From: Chloroflexota bacterium
GTDB lineage: Bacteria; Chloroflexota; Dehalococcoidia; Lucifugimonadales; Australimonadaceae
DNA: 6,123 nt
Reading direction: 5' to 3'
Assembly (NCBI GenBank): GCA_028875085.1
Contig: JAPPFU010000109.1
Coordinates: 1-6,123 of the forward strand
Shown: positions 1-6,097 of the stretch, piece after piece
Layout of the letters: each line of letters begins with the position of its first letter
Numbering within the stretch: position 1 is the stretch's first letter
Notes under the pieces: generated by a model
Databases searched by the model: none
What the model was told of the DNA's origin: nothing
The model's input: only the letters and a program-made list of their open reading frames with translations
Translations under genes and position numbers: made by a program

Positions 1-2
1 GC

Positions 3-284
3 CAGCAGCAGCGGACTACCATCGCGCGAGCGCTGGCTCCGCAGCCCGCCATCGTCTGGGCGGACGAGCCGACCGGCTCGCTGGACAGCGAGACCTCCCG
101 CGAGATTATGGACGTGCTCTGCAAGCTGAACGACGAGCAGGCGCAGACCTTCGTGCTGGTTACACACGACCCCTCGGTGGGCGAGCGCGCCACGCGCATG
201 GTGCGGATGCGCGACGGCCTGATCGAAAGCGACACGGCGCAGGAGCGCGTGACGGCCCCCGGTTTCACGAACCCCGACGCCTAG
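3..284 (+). CDS. ABC transporter ATP-binding protein (LolD/MacB class), 5'-truncated
   Basis: This is the C-terminal 93 residues of an ABC ATPase that hydrolyses ATP on the cytoplasmic face to drive the permease encoded next. The window begins inside the signature motif: the first residues read QQQRTTIARAL, the tail of an LSGGQQQR-type signature. Then follow the Walker B segment AIVWADEPTGSLD (residues about 18-30, with the catalytic DE), the D-loop SLDS, and the switch histidine in VLVTHD. The tail MRDGLIESD matches the usual end of LolD/MacB/FtsE-like ATPases. The Walker A and Q-loop lie outside the window. The stop codon is nine bases before the permease ATG, so the two are almost certainly co-transcribed. 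The family is clear; the transported substrate is not visible. Confidence 0.95.
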   Translation, partial: QQQRTTIARALAPQPAIVWADEPTGSLDSETSREIMDVLCKLNDEQAQTFVLVTHDPSVGERATRMVRMRDGLIESDTAQERVTAPGFTNPDA

Positions 285-293
285 CCCATCCCT

Positions 294-3200
294 ATGGAAT
301 CGCTTTTCGGCATAGACGCCGGCGCCCTCACGAACGTCCTCACTATCGTCTTCCTCGTCGGCGCGGCCATCACCGCCTTCCTCGCGCTGCGCAACCGCGT
401 GATGTTCAAGATGGCGGTGCGCAACATCCCGCGCCGCCGCGCGCAGACGGCCCTCATCGTCCTGGGGCTGATGCTGGCGACCCTTCTCTTCTCGGCGTCG
501 TTCGCCACCGGCGACACGCTCGCCCACTCCATCCGCGTCCAAGCGCTTGACCGCATCGGCCTGGTGGACGTTACGGTGGCGGCGGACGAGCGGGAAGAGT
601 CGGGCAGGGCGGCCTACTTCGACGTGAGCGTTGGCGAGCGGGTGCGCGAGGCGCTGGCGGACGCGCCGGTGGACGGCGTGATGGTTGCCGCGCAGGAGCG
701 GGTGGCCGCCGTGTCCGCCGACACGGGGCGCAGCAACACCGGCGTGGACGCGTTCGGCTTCGACCCCGCGCAGATGGAGGGCTTCGACCCCCTCATCGCG
801 GCGGACGGCGCAGCGCTCGACATGGGGGCGCTCCGCCCGGGCCAGGTGTACATCAGCGCCGAGGTGGCGGACGACCTGGACGCGAGCGCGGGCAGCCTCA
901 TCGACCTCTACTTCAGCGAGACGCCGACGCGCGTCGAGGCGGCGGGCGTCTACGAGAGCGGCGCGAACCCCGGCTCCGCCGATTCGGTCGTATTCGCACT
1001 GAGCGACCTGCAACGGGTTCTGGGGCGCGAGGGGCAGGCGCGCTGGGTGTACATCAGCAACGACGGCGGCCTGGTGGACGGCGCCGAGCACACCGACGCG
1101 GTGCTCGCGGCGCTGGAGGGCTTAGAGGAGGAGCTGGGCCTCAGCGTAACGGCGGTGAAGCAGGACACGCTGGAGCAGGCCGACGAGATCGGGGCGGGCG
1201 TGGCGAGCATCTTCCTCATCTTCGGGAACTTCTCCATCATCGCGGGCATCCTGCTCATCTTCCTCATCTTCGTGATGCTGGCGGCGGAGCGGAAGCGGGA
1301 GTTGGGCATCGCGCGCGCCATCGGCGCCCAGCAGAGCCACGTCGTGCGCCTCTTCACCTTCGAGGGCGCCTTCTACGCGCTGATGGCGTCGGCCGTTGGC
1401 AGCGTGCTGGGCGTCGTCGTGGGGCTGGCCATCGTGCGCGTCATCGCCGCCGCCCTCACCAGCAACTTCGAGCTGACCATCGCGTTCAGCGTTCGCTGGC
1501 AGAGCATGCTGCTCGCCTTTTGCCTGGGGATGGCAGCGACCTTCATCGTGGTCATCGTGTCGGCGGGGCGGGTGAGCGCGCTGAACATCGTGCGGGCGGT
1601 GCGCGACATCCCCGAGCCGCCGAGCCGGCCGCCCAGTTTGCGCGAATCGGCCCGCGAGCCGCTGCGCCGTTTCACGCGCGGCCTCGGCGACCTGGTGTTG
1701 CGCCGCAGGATCAGCGGGCTGGCCGCGATGACGATGGGAACGCTGATGGCGGGGTTCCGGCTGGCGTGGGCGCTGGTGCTGGCAGGGTGGGGCGCCATCG
1801 CGCTGGGCATTCTGTTGACGATGGCGGGCTTCTCCAGCAAGCAGTTGGGCATATTCATGCTGGGCACGTCGCTGGTGCTCATCGGCGTGCCGTTGGCGCT
1901 GCGCCATTCGTTCCGCTTGCCCGACCGCCCCGCCTACACAATCGCCGGGCTGGCGCTGGTTGGCTGGTGGCTCCTGCCCTTCGAGTGGCTGGAGCCCTTC
2001 CTCGGAGACGAGTTTGCGGTGAGTTTCGACCTGTTCATCACCTCCGGCGTCATGATGGTGCTGGGCGCGGTGTGGACGGTGATGTACAACTCCGACCTGC
2101 TGACGCGGGCGCTGCTGGCGCTGTTCGGCAGGAACCGCAGCCTCGCCCCGGTGATGCGCACCTCCATTGCTTACCCGATGGCGTCGCGCTTCCGCACGGG
2201 GATGACGCTGGCGATGTTCTCCATCGTCGTCTTCACGCTGTTGGTTACCGGCTTCATCACGGCGGGCTTCGCCTCCGCGTTCGAGGACACGCAGCGCTTC
2301 TCCGGCGGCTTCGACCTGAGCGCTGACGTCAACTTCAACAACCCCATCCCCGACATGCGCGCCGCCCTGGCGCAGACCGAGGGCGTCGACCCCGGCGCCA
2401 TCCTTGCCATCGGCTCCGTTACCGGCCTGCCGACCAAGGTGCGCCAGGTGGGCGTGATCGAAGAGCCGAAGGAGCCGGAGGACTGGTTCATATCGGGCGT
2501 GGACGCCGAGTACGCTCAAGGGATTACCTACGGTTTCCAGCTGCGGGCGGACGGGTACGAGACGGACGAGCAGGTGTGGGAGGCGCTAGTGAGCGGGGAG
2601 GACGTAGTGGCGATAAGCCCCTTCCTCGTGCCGACGCGCGACGGGTTCGGCGGCGATCCGCAGAGCTTCTTCGAGTTCGAGGGCTTCTTCCTGGAGGACG
2701 AGGCGCTGCCGGAGGTGTACGTCGAGGCGTTCGACTTCGCCGGGAACGAGAGCCGCCTGCTGCGCGTCATCGGCGTCTTCGAGAACGACGCGCTGCTCGC
2801 CCGCACGATGACGACCTCCCACGAAACGCTCCAGCGTCTCGCGCCCCTGCCGCTGCCCACGCTCACCTACTTCTTCGCGCTGAGCGACCCCACCCAAGCG
2901 CCCGCTATCGAGGACGCGTTGGAGGGGGCATTCGTGGAGAATGGCCTGCAAGCGACGGCGCTAGCCGAATTCGTCCGAGGTCAGACGGAGCTGAATCTGA
3001 CCTTCAACCGCCTGCTCCAGGGGTTCATGGGCCTCGGCCTGGTGGTGGGCATCGCGGCGCTGGGGGTAATCGCCGCGCGGTCGGTGGTGGAGCGCCGCCA
3101 GCAGATCGGCATGCTGCGCGCCATCGGCTTCCAGCGGAGCATGGTGCAGACGTCCTTCCTGCTGGAGTCGTCCTTCATCGCGCTGCTGGGCATCGCCATC

Positions 3201-3404
3201 GGCATCGGGCTCGCCGCCGGGCTGTCCGCCGGCATCATCAACTCCATCGCAAACGACTTCGACGGCGTGCGCTACGTCGTGCCGTGGTTCACCATCGTGG
3301 TCGTCGTGGTCGTCGCCTACGGCGCGTCGTTGCTCACCACTTACGCACCCGCGCGCCAGGCGGCCAACGTCTACCCGGCGGAGGCGCTCCGCATCGCGGA
3401 GTAG
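294..3404 (+). CDS. ABC transporter permease with two FtsX domains
   Basis: A 1036-residue integral membrane partner of the preceding ATPase. I count about 13 hydrophobic segments. Unit 1 has a helix at about 51-71, an extracytoplasmic domain at about 72-304, then three helices (about 306-330, 355-385, 403-425) with the FtsX-type coupling motif ERKRELGIARAIGA at 332-345. Unit 2 repeats this: a helix at 636-660 preceded by SIAYPMASRFRTG, an extracytoplasmic domain at about 661-900, then helices at about 905-930, 950-982 and 995-1015, with ERRQQIGMLRAIGF at 933-946. The end (ARQAANVYPAEALR) is typical of the family. Extra helices lie at 11-32 and, between the units, at about 490-511, 517-536, 548-568 and 578-600. 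The layout resembles the YbbP/MacB-LolCE superfamily of exporters that move lipoproteins, peptides or lipids; the substrate here is unknown. No Shine-Dalgarno sequence precedes the ATG, so translation is probably coupled to the ATPase gene. Confidence 0.95.
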   Translation: MESLFGIDAGALTNVLTIVFLVGAAITAFLALRNRVMFKMAVRNIPRRRAQTALIVLGLMLATLLFSASFATGDTLAHSIRVQALDRIGLVDVTVAADEREESGRAAYFDVSVGERVREALADAPVDGVMVAAQERVAAVSADTGRSNTGVDAFGFDPAQMEGFDPLIAADGAALDMGALRPGQVYISAEVADDLDASAGSLIDLYFSETPTRVEAAGVYESGANPGSADSVVFALSDLQRVLGREGQARWVYISNDGGLVDGAEHTDAVLAALEGLEEELGLSVTAVKQDTLEQADEIGAGVASIFLIFGNFSIIAGILLIFLIFVMLAAERKRELGIARAIGAQQSHVVRLFTFEGAFYALMASAVGSVLGVVVGLAIVRVIAAALTSNFELTIAFSVRWQSMLLAFCLGMAATFIVVIVSAGRVSALNIVRAVRDIPEPPSRPPSLRESAREPLRRFTRGLGDLVLRRRISGLAAMTMGTLMAGFRLAWALVLAGWGAIALGILLTMAGFSSKQLGIFMLGTSLVLIGVPLALRHSFRLPDRPAYTIAGLALVGWWLLPFEWLEPFLGDEFAVSFDLFITSGVMMVLGAVWTVMYNSDLLTRALLALFGRNRSLAPVMRTSIAYPMASRFRTGMTLAMFSIVVFTLLVTGFITAGFASAFEDTQRFSGGFDLSADVNFNNPIPDMRAALAQTEGVDPGAILAIGSVTGLPTKVRQVGVIEEPKEPEDWFISGVDAEYAQGITYGFQLRADGYETDEQVWEALVSGEDVVAISPFLVPTRDGFGGDPQSFFEFEGFFLEDEALPEVYVEAFDFAGNESRLLRVIGVFENDALLARTMTTSHETLQRLAPLPLPTLTYFFALSDPTQAPAIEDALEGAFVENGLQATALAEFVRGQTELNLTFNRLLQGFMGLGLVVGIAALGVIAARSVVERRQQIGMLRAIGFQRSMVQTSFLLESSFIALLGIAIGIGLAAGLSAGIINSIANDFDGVRYVVPWFTIVVVVVVAYGASLLTTYAPARQAANVYPAEALRIAE

Positions 3405-3410
3405 GGGAAG

Positions 3411-3425
3411 ATAAAAACTTTTTAT
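3411..3425. repeat. AT-rich perfect palindrome after the permease stop
   Basis: ATAAAAACTTTTTAT is a 7-bp perfect inverted repeat around one central C, only six bases after the permease stop codon, in an otherwise very GC-rich region. It abuts the GGGGGATACCCCC module. It may be part of that repeat element or an operator or processing site. A T-run terminator is unlikely because the stem itself is the A/T tract and no GC stem precedes it. Confidence 0.5.
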
Positions 3426-3445
3426 GGGGGATACCCCCACGCCCC
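3425..3445. repeat. Interspersed palindromic module A, copy 1
   Basis: Core TGGGGGATACCCCCA is a 6-bp stem with a 3-base ATA loop, followed by CGCCCC. The same 21 bases recur exactly at 6019-6039. Both copies are intergenic, which supports a mobile or dispersed repeat rather than a coding signal. A further imperfect hairpin (GCCGAG...CTCGGC) lies just downstream at about 3448-3471. Confidence 0.7.
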
Positions 3446-3489
3446 CAGCCGAGGGGCTAGCCGCCTCTCGGCGCTCCCCGTAATCGAAG

Positions 3490-3543
3490 CGAGATTCCTG
3501 CCCCGTATCGAGTACGGGGCAGGCTTTTCGTGGGAATGACGGG
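3490..3543. repeat. Interspersed palindromic module B, long form
   Basis: The ends CGAGATTCC (3490-3498) and GGGAATGACGGG (3532-3543) match the module at 5983-6012. Compared with that copy, this one has 24 extra bases (3502-3525) that create the strong hairpin at 3497-3523. It therefore looks like a long variant of the same repeat family. It lies between the permease and VTT genes. Confidence 0.65.
3497..3523 (+). terminator. Possible intrinsic terminator hairpin downstream of the ABC operon
   Basis: CCTGCCCCGTA and TACGGGGCAGG form a perfect 11-bp stem around the loop TCGAG, and CTTTTCG follows on the plus strand. The stem is strong but the T tract is only four bases, and the hairpin starts 93 bases after the permease stop. 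It is also embedded in a dispersed repeat, so a terminator role is plausible but secondary. Confidence 0.35.
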
Positions 3544-3589
3544 TTGGTGGGGCAGGGGCGCCGGAAGGGGAGGCCGGGGGCGAACGGAT

Positions 3590-3593
3590 AGGA
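3590..3593 (+). promoter_or_regulatory. Ribosome binding site supporting the GTG start at 3601
   Basis: AGGA at 3590-3593 sits seven bases before the GTG start of the VTT gene. It is a short but well-placed Shine-Dalgarno match and is the main reason for accepting the GTG. The surrounding leader is very G-rich, so chance matches are likely. Confidence 0.4.
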
Positions 3594-3600
3594 TTGGGGG

Positions 3601-4209
3601 GTGAACGCCGAGCGCCCGCCTCAGCCCGACGACCCCACCCGCTCGCGCGGCGGCCAAGCGCCGCAACGCTCCGAGCTGCTCCTGGCGGCGGGGGCGTTCG
3701 CTCTGTCGGTCGCGCTCACCATCGTGCTGGTGGTCTTCCGCGAGCCGCTCCAACGCCTGGAGGAGTGGTCGTACGCGGGAGCATTCGTGGTGATGCTGCT
3801 CAACAGCGCCACCATCATCTTCCCCGCCTTCGGGCAAGGATTCGTGGTGGCCGTGGCGGAGTCGCTCGATCCCTACCTGCTCGCCGTTATCGGAGGGGCG
3901 GGCGCTACGCTGGGCGAACTGTCGGGCTACGCGGTCGGCGCGGCGGGCAACCGTTTGGTGCGGGGCAGGGCGCTCTACGAGTGGGTCGATCGGCTGCCCA
4001 GGGGTTCTCGCGGCCCGGCGCTGTTCGTCTTCGCGGCGACGCCTATACCCTTCGACGTGGCGGGGCTGTGGGCGGGGGCGACGCGCTATCCGCTGTGGCG
4101 CTTCCTCGCGTGGGTGCTTCCCGGCAAGGTGGTGAACACGCTGATGTTCGCGTTCATCGGCATTGTGTCGGTGGATTGGGTGGACAGCTGGTTCCGGTGG
4201 GCGGGGTAG
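3601..4209 (+). CDS. VTT-domain (DedA/YqaA-like) membrane protein
   Basis: A 202-residue polytopic membrane protein. After a hydrophilic Pro/Arg-rich N-terminus (1-24) come a helix at about 25-46, hydrophobic stretches at 58-84 and 91-115, an amphipathic section at 116-137, and hydrophobic stretches at 138-160 and 165-190. VTT/DedA hallmarks are GATLGELSGYAVG (101-113), followed by TPIPFDVAGLWAGATRYP (147-164) and WRFLAWVLPGK (166-176). These resemble the subgroup of VTT proteins with a P-x-P-F-D-x-x-G motif. Family members act in the cytoplasmic membrane; several are implicated in phospholipid flipping, envelope stress or proton-coupled transport, and no specific role can be given here. The gene starts with GTG, is separated from the ABC operon by a repeat-bearing gap, and converges on the DUF3105 gene. 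Confidence 0.85.
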   Translation: MNAERPPQPDDPTRSRGGQAPQRSELLLAAGAFALSVALTIVLVVFREPLQRLEEWSYAGAFVVMLLNSATIIFPAFGQGFVVAVAESLDPYLLAVIGGAGATLGELSGYAVGAAGNRLVRGRALYEWVDRLPRGSRGPALFVFAATPIPFDVAGLWAGATRYPLWRFLAWVLPGKVVNTLMFAFIGIVSVDWVDSWFRWAG

Positions 4210-4218
4210 GTTGGGGGA

Positions 4219-4833
4219 TTAGCTCATGAACTGGCCTTCGACGGGTTCGGAGAAGCAGACGCCCGCCTCCGGGCCTTGCTGGCCGCGGTAGGCCTCCACG
4301 AAGTTGCGGAGGGCGGCTTCGTCGAACTGCTCCAGTTCGAGGATGCGCCCCCAGACGGTGGCGGCCACGGGGTAGTCCATCCCCGGATAGGAGCCGGCGA
4401 CGATGCAGGTGGGGCCGAGGCTGCGCACGAGGCGATTGACGCTGCCTGCGAGTTCGGGGTCGTCCGGGGCGTACCAGATGACGACGGCGCCGTGCTCGAG
4501 GTTGTGCACCACGAGCTCAGGGACCAGGTCTTCGCCCCAATGGCCGTAAGGGCCGACGGAGGGGAGGTGATTGCCCGAGGTGGGCGGGTTGGTGTTGTAG
4601 ACGTAGGGGGGGCTGTGGACGCCGACCAGCTGCTCGACCTCGCGGCCCACGCCGCCGCCGGAGCCGCCCGCCACGAACACGACGACCGCGGCGAGCGCTA
4701 CTATCCCCAGCAGGGCGGCTGCGATGGTGAACGCGGTGCGGTTGCGGCGCCGCTCGCCCGATTGGCGGCGCTTCTGGCGCGCCGCTTGGGCGCGGCGCGA
4801 ACCTTGCCGCCGACGCTCCTGCTCCTCCGCCAA
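4219..4833 (-). CDS. DUF3105 domain protein, membrane anchored
   Basis: Read from TTG at 4833, this is a 204-residue protein. Residues 2-33 are rich in Arg, Gln and Glu (EEQERRRQGSRRAQAARQKR), followed by one transmembrane helix (34-56) and a Gly/Ser linker. By the positive-inside rule the C-terminal domain lies outside the cytoplasm. That domain carries DUF3105 hallmarks: H73-SPPYVYNTNPPTSG to 87, H89, then VVHNLEHGAVVIWY at 108-121. Two cysteines, C143 and C193, occur in the domain and are not in a CxxC. The biochemical function of DUF3105 is unknown. The gene lies 25 bases behind the CcdA-like gene, which suggests a thiol-redox or metal-related partnership (inference). An ATG at 4893 would add 20 residues and overlap the upstream gene by 35 bases; the TTG is preferred because of its strong ribosome binding site. 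Confidence 0.88.
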   Translation of the reverse strand: MAEEQERRRQGSRRAQAARQKRRQSGERRRNRTAFTIAAALLGIVALAAVVVFVAGGSGGGVGREVEQLVGVHSPPYVYNTNPPTSGNHLPSVGPYGHWGEDLVPELVVHNLEHGAVVIWYAPDDPELAGSVNRLVRSLGPTCIVAGSYPGMDYPVAATVWGRILELEQFDEAALRNFVEAYRGQQGPEAGVCFSEPVEGQFMS

Positions 4834-4840
4834 GTCCGTT

Positions 4841-4845
4841 CCTCC
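4841..4845 (-). promoter_or_regulatory. Strong ribosome binding site fixing the DUF3105 start at TTG 4833
   Basis: On the minus strand, GGAGG (within CGGAGGAACGGAC) lies seven bases before TTG at 4833-4831 and just after the CcdA stop at 4859. This is the best Shine-Dalgarno match in the window. It argues against the longer ATG start at 4893, which would fall inside the upstream gene. Confidence 0.7.
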
Positions 4846-4858
4846 GCGAATAAGCCCG

Positions 4859-5761
4859 CTACGCCAAGCCCAGCGTTTGGAGCAGTCCGCCAATGGTGAG
4901 CCAATAGTAGACGATGAACGCTCCCGATAGAAGGAGCAGCACGGCGCTGGCGGTCTGGACGTGGGGCAGCGCCCGCCGCAACGTCCGCACCATCGCGCCG
5001 CGGAACAAGGCGATGCTGAGCGTGAGCGCCAGGATGACGGCGCCCATGCCCGCGCCGTAGAGGAGCAACTGGCCTATCGAGCCGAGGGCGGTCGAGGCGG
5101 TTACGGTGTTGCCGACAACGGCGAGGAAGATGGGCAGCGTGCAGCTCAACGACGCCGCTCCGTAGCCCAATCCGAACGCAAAATAGCCGCGCACGTTCCG
5201 GTTGCCGGAGCCGCCGATGGCCGCCGAGACGCGCATCCCAAGAGCGGCGTAGAGCTTGCCCCCGCTCACCATGTAAGCGCCCGCCGCGGCGAGGAGCGCG
5301 CCCACACCGAGGCCAAGCCAGGGGAAGCCAGAGGCCAGGCTGCGCGCGCCCATCGCCACCGGCAGGCCGATGACGGCGAAGACGAGCATAAAGCCGGCGG
5401 TCATCACCGCGCCCACCAGCACCGCCTGGGCGAACCGCTCGGCGCCGCCGCGCGCGCCCGCCTCGTCGTCGCCGAGGTAGAGGCCGAGGTAGGCGGGGAG
5501 GAGCGCGAAGCCGCAGGGGTTGACGGACGACACCATGCCCGCGCTGAAGGCGAAGCCGAGCGGGAAGAGCGTACTCAGGCGCTCGAGGAGCGAGCCGGAG
5601 GAGGAGGAGAGCGCCTCGACCTCGTTGACGGCGGGCGCGTAGGCGCTCCCGGCAATCAGCGCGCCGATGAAGGCGGCGCCGAGGATGCCGACGAACAGCG
5701 CCGCCGGCCAGGCGAACGCCATCGCGGCGTTTCGCTGCTCGGTTGTGGCGTTGGTCTGCAT
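4859..5761 (-). CDS. CcdA/DsbD-type cytochrome c biogenesis (thiol-disulfide) transmembrane protein
   Basis: A 300-residue membrane protein of the CcdA/DsbD transmembrane family, which relays electrons from cytoplasmic thioredoxin to extracytoplasmic thiol proteins for cytochrome c maturation or disulfide reduction. The two expected redox cysteines are present in classic settings: C83 in SSVNPCGFALLPAYL (78-92) and C207 in SLSCTLPIFLAVVG (204-217). Predicted helices are about 18-40, 66-92, 115-135, 147-167, 194-219, 230-253 and 270-290; that is the six-helix CcdA core plus one extra N-terminal helix. A Ser-rich extracytoplasmic loop (about 41-62) precedes the core. No thioredoxin domain is fused. 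It is the first gene of the operon with DUF3105. The ATG at 5761 has no clear ribosome binding site; Met14 is an alternative start. I do not assign ccdA as a symbol because the exact subfamily is uncertain. Confidence 0.92.
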   Translation of the reverse strand: MQTNATTEQRNAAMAFAWPAALFVGILGAAFIGALIAGSAYAPAVNEVEALSSSSGSLLERLSTLFPLGFAFSAGMVSSVNPCGFALLPAYLGLYLGDDEAGARGGAERFAQAVLVGAVMTAGFMLVFAVIGLPVAMGARSLASGFPWLGLGVGALLAAAGAYMVSGGKLYAALGMRVSAAIGGSGNRNVRGYFAFGLGYGAASLSCTLPIFLAVVGNTVTASTALGSIGQLLLYGAGMGAVILALTLSIALFRGAMVRTLRRALPHVQTASAVLLLLSGAFIVYYWLTIGGLLQTLGLA

Positions 5762-5793
5762 GGGGTTAGCCGGTTCGGCGTTAGTTTACCCCA

Positions 5794-5816
5794 CCGGAGG
5801 GGCGCTGCCCCTCCGG
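5794..5816. repeat. GC-rich palindrome upstream of the CcdA-like gene
   Basis: CCGGAGGGGC and GCCCCTCCGG form a perfect 10-bp stem around a GCT loop, 32 bases before the CcdA-like start codon. The form resembles small dispersed repeats in high-GC genomes. If transcribed toward the CcdA-like gene it would form a stable hairpin in the leader; no T tract follows on either side, so it is not an intrinsic terminator. Confidence 0.65.
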
Positions 5817-5836
5817 ACTCCCCGCGTTGGTCATGC

Positions 5837-5857
5837 GGACAGGTTTGAAACCTGTCC
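5837..5857. repeat. Palindromic repeat, GACAGGTTTGAAACCTGTC type
   Basis: A perfect 10-bp inverted repeat around one central G, with core GACAGGTTTGAAACCTGTC, followed by CTACGGG. It lies 20 bases from the GC-rich palindrome at 5794-5816. Near-symmetric sites of this size can be operators, but the form also matches a dispersed repeat that I associate from memory with Chloroflexota draft genomes. Confidence 0.6.
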
Positions 5858-5982
5858 CTACGGGAGGAGGCGCACGCTGCCCCCGGCACACCTCGCGTGA
5901 AGAGGGTGAACGTGCAGGTGGACCCCATCCCTCCGCCCCTGATGCGTCGGAAGGGGTCTTGTGGTTGCGGAGAGTTATGCGT

Positions 5983-6012
5983 CGAGATTCCCGCTTTCGC
6001 GGGAATGACGGG
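5983..6012. repeat. Interspersed palindromic module B, short form
   Basis: ATTCCCGC-TTTC-GCGGGAAT (5987-6006) is a perfect 8-bp stem with a 4-base loop, flanked by CGAG and GACGGG. Its ends match the long form at 3490-3543. Five bases downstream it is followed by module A. The preceding stretch 5858-5982 holds only a short direct repeat ATGCGTCG (5942-5949 and 5977-5984) and no gene I can support. Confidence 0.7.
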
Positions 6013-6017
6013 AGCGG

Positions 6018-6039
6018 GTGGGGGATACCCCCACGCCCC
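6018..6039. repeat. Interspersed palindromic module A, copy 2
   Basis: GTGGGGGATACCCCCAC is a 7-bp stem with an ATA loop, followed by GCCCC. Twenty-one bases are identical to 3425-3445. Here it directly follows module B, whereas near 3425 it precedes it. Confidence 0.7.
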
Positions 6040-6041
6040 TA

Positions 6042-6097
6042 GGGGGGGGGGGGGGGGGCGGGGGCGGGGGCCGGGGCGGGGGGGGGGGGGGGGGGGG
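6042..6097. other. G-homopolymer low-complexity tract at the window end
   Basis: The tract is 56 bases of only G and C, with 17 consecutive G at 6042-6058 and 20 at 6078-6097, interrupted by just five C. It lies at the very end of the window. Runs like this are typical of no-signal base calls in two-colour sequencing or of misassembly. A real G-quadruplex-forming tract is the alternative. Sequence from about 6041 on should be treated as unreliable. Confidence 0.75.

Noticed and set aside
1520..2326. 268-codon plus-strand frame inside the permease
   Set aside because: The composition is Arg/Gly/Ala/His-rich, it lies wholly inside the permease, and it has no recognisable domain.
1122..2519. 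465-codon open frame on the minus strand, opposite the permease
   Set aside because: The translation is rich in His, Gln, Arg and Asp, with no hydrophobic core or family motif, as expected for an antisense frame of a GC-rich membrane protein gene. The plus-strand frame has clear FtsX domains.
2576..3460. 294-codon plus-strand frame overlapping the 3' part of the permease
   Set aside because: The protein is Arg/Gly-rich and low in complexity, and its tail (WGIPPRP) is just translated repeat module A. It is a shadow frame.
5783..5788. TAAACT on the minus strand as a -10 box for the CcdA operon
   Set aside because: It lies about 21 bases before the start codon, but no -35-like element sits at the right distance; that position is taken by the GC palindrome. 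One hexamer is too weak to call.
4961..5848. 295-codon plus-strand frame opposite the CcdA-like gene
   Set aside because: It is dominated by Ala, Arg, Glu and Gly with no motif; the opposite strand encodes an unmistakable CcdA-type protein.
3425..6039. CRISPR array made of the repeated modules
   Set aside because: There are only two copies of each module, more than 2 kb apart and in different order, with no regularly spaced repeat-spacer pattern and no cas genes.
5897..6041. Possible small protein from GTG 5897 with a Cys-rich stretch (SCGCGELC)
   Set aside because: Its second half is the translation of repeat modules B and A (VEIPAFAGMT, GGGYPHAPR), it runs into the poly-G tract without a clear stop, and it has no convincing ribosome binding site.
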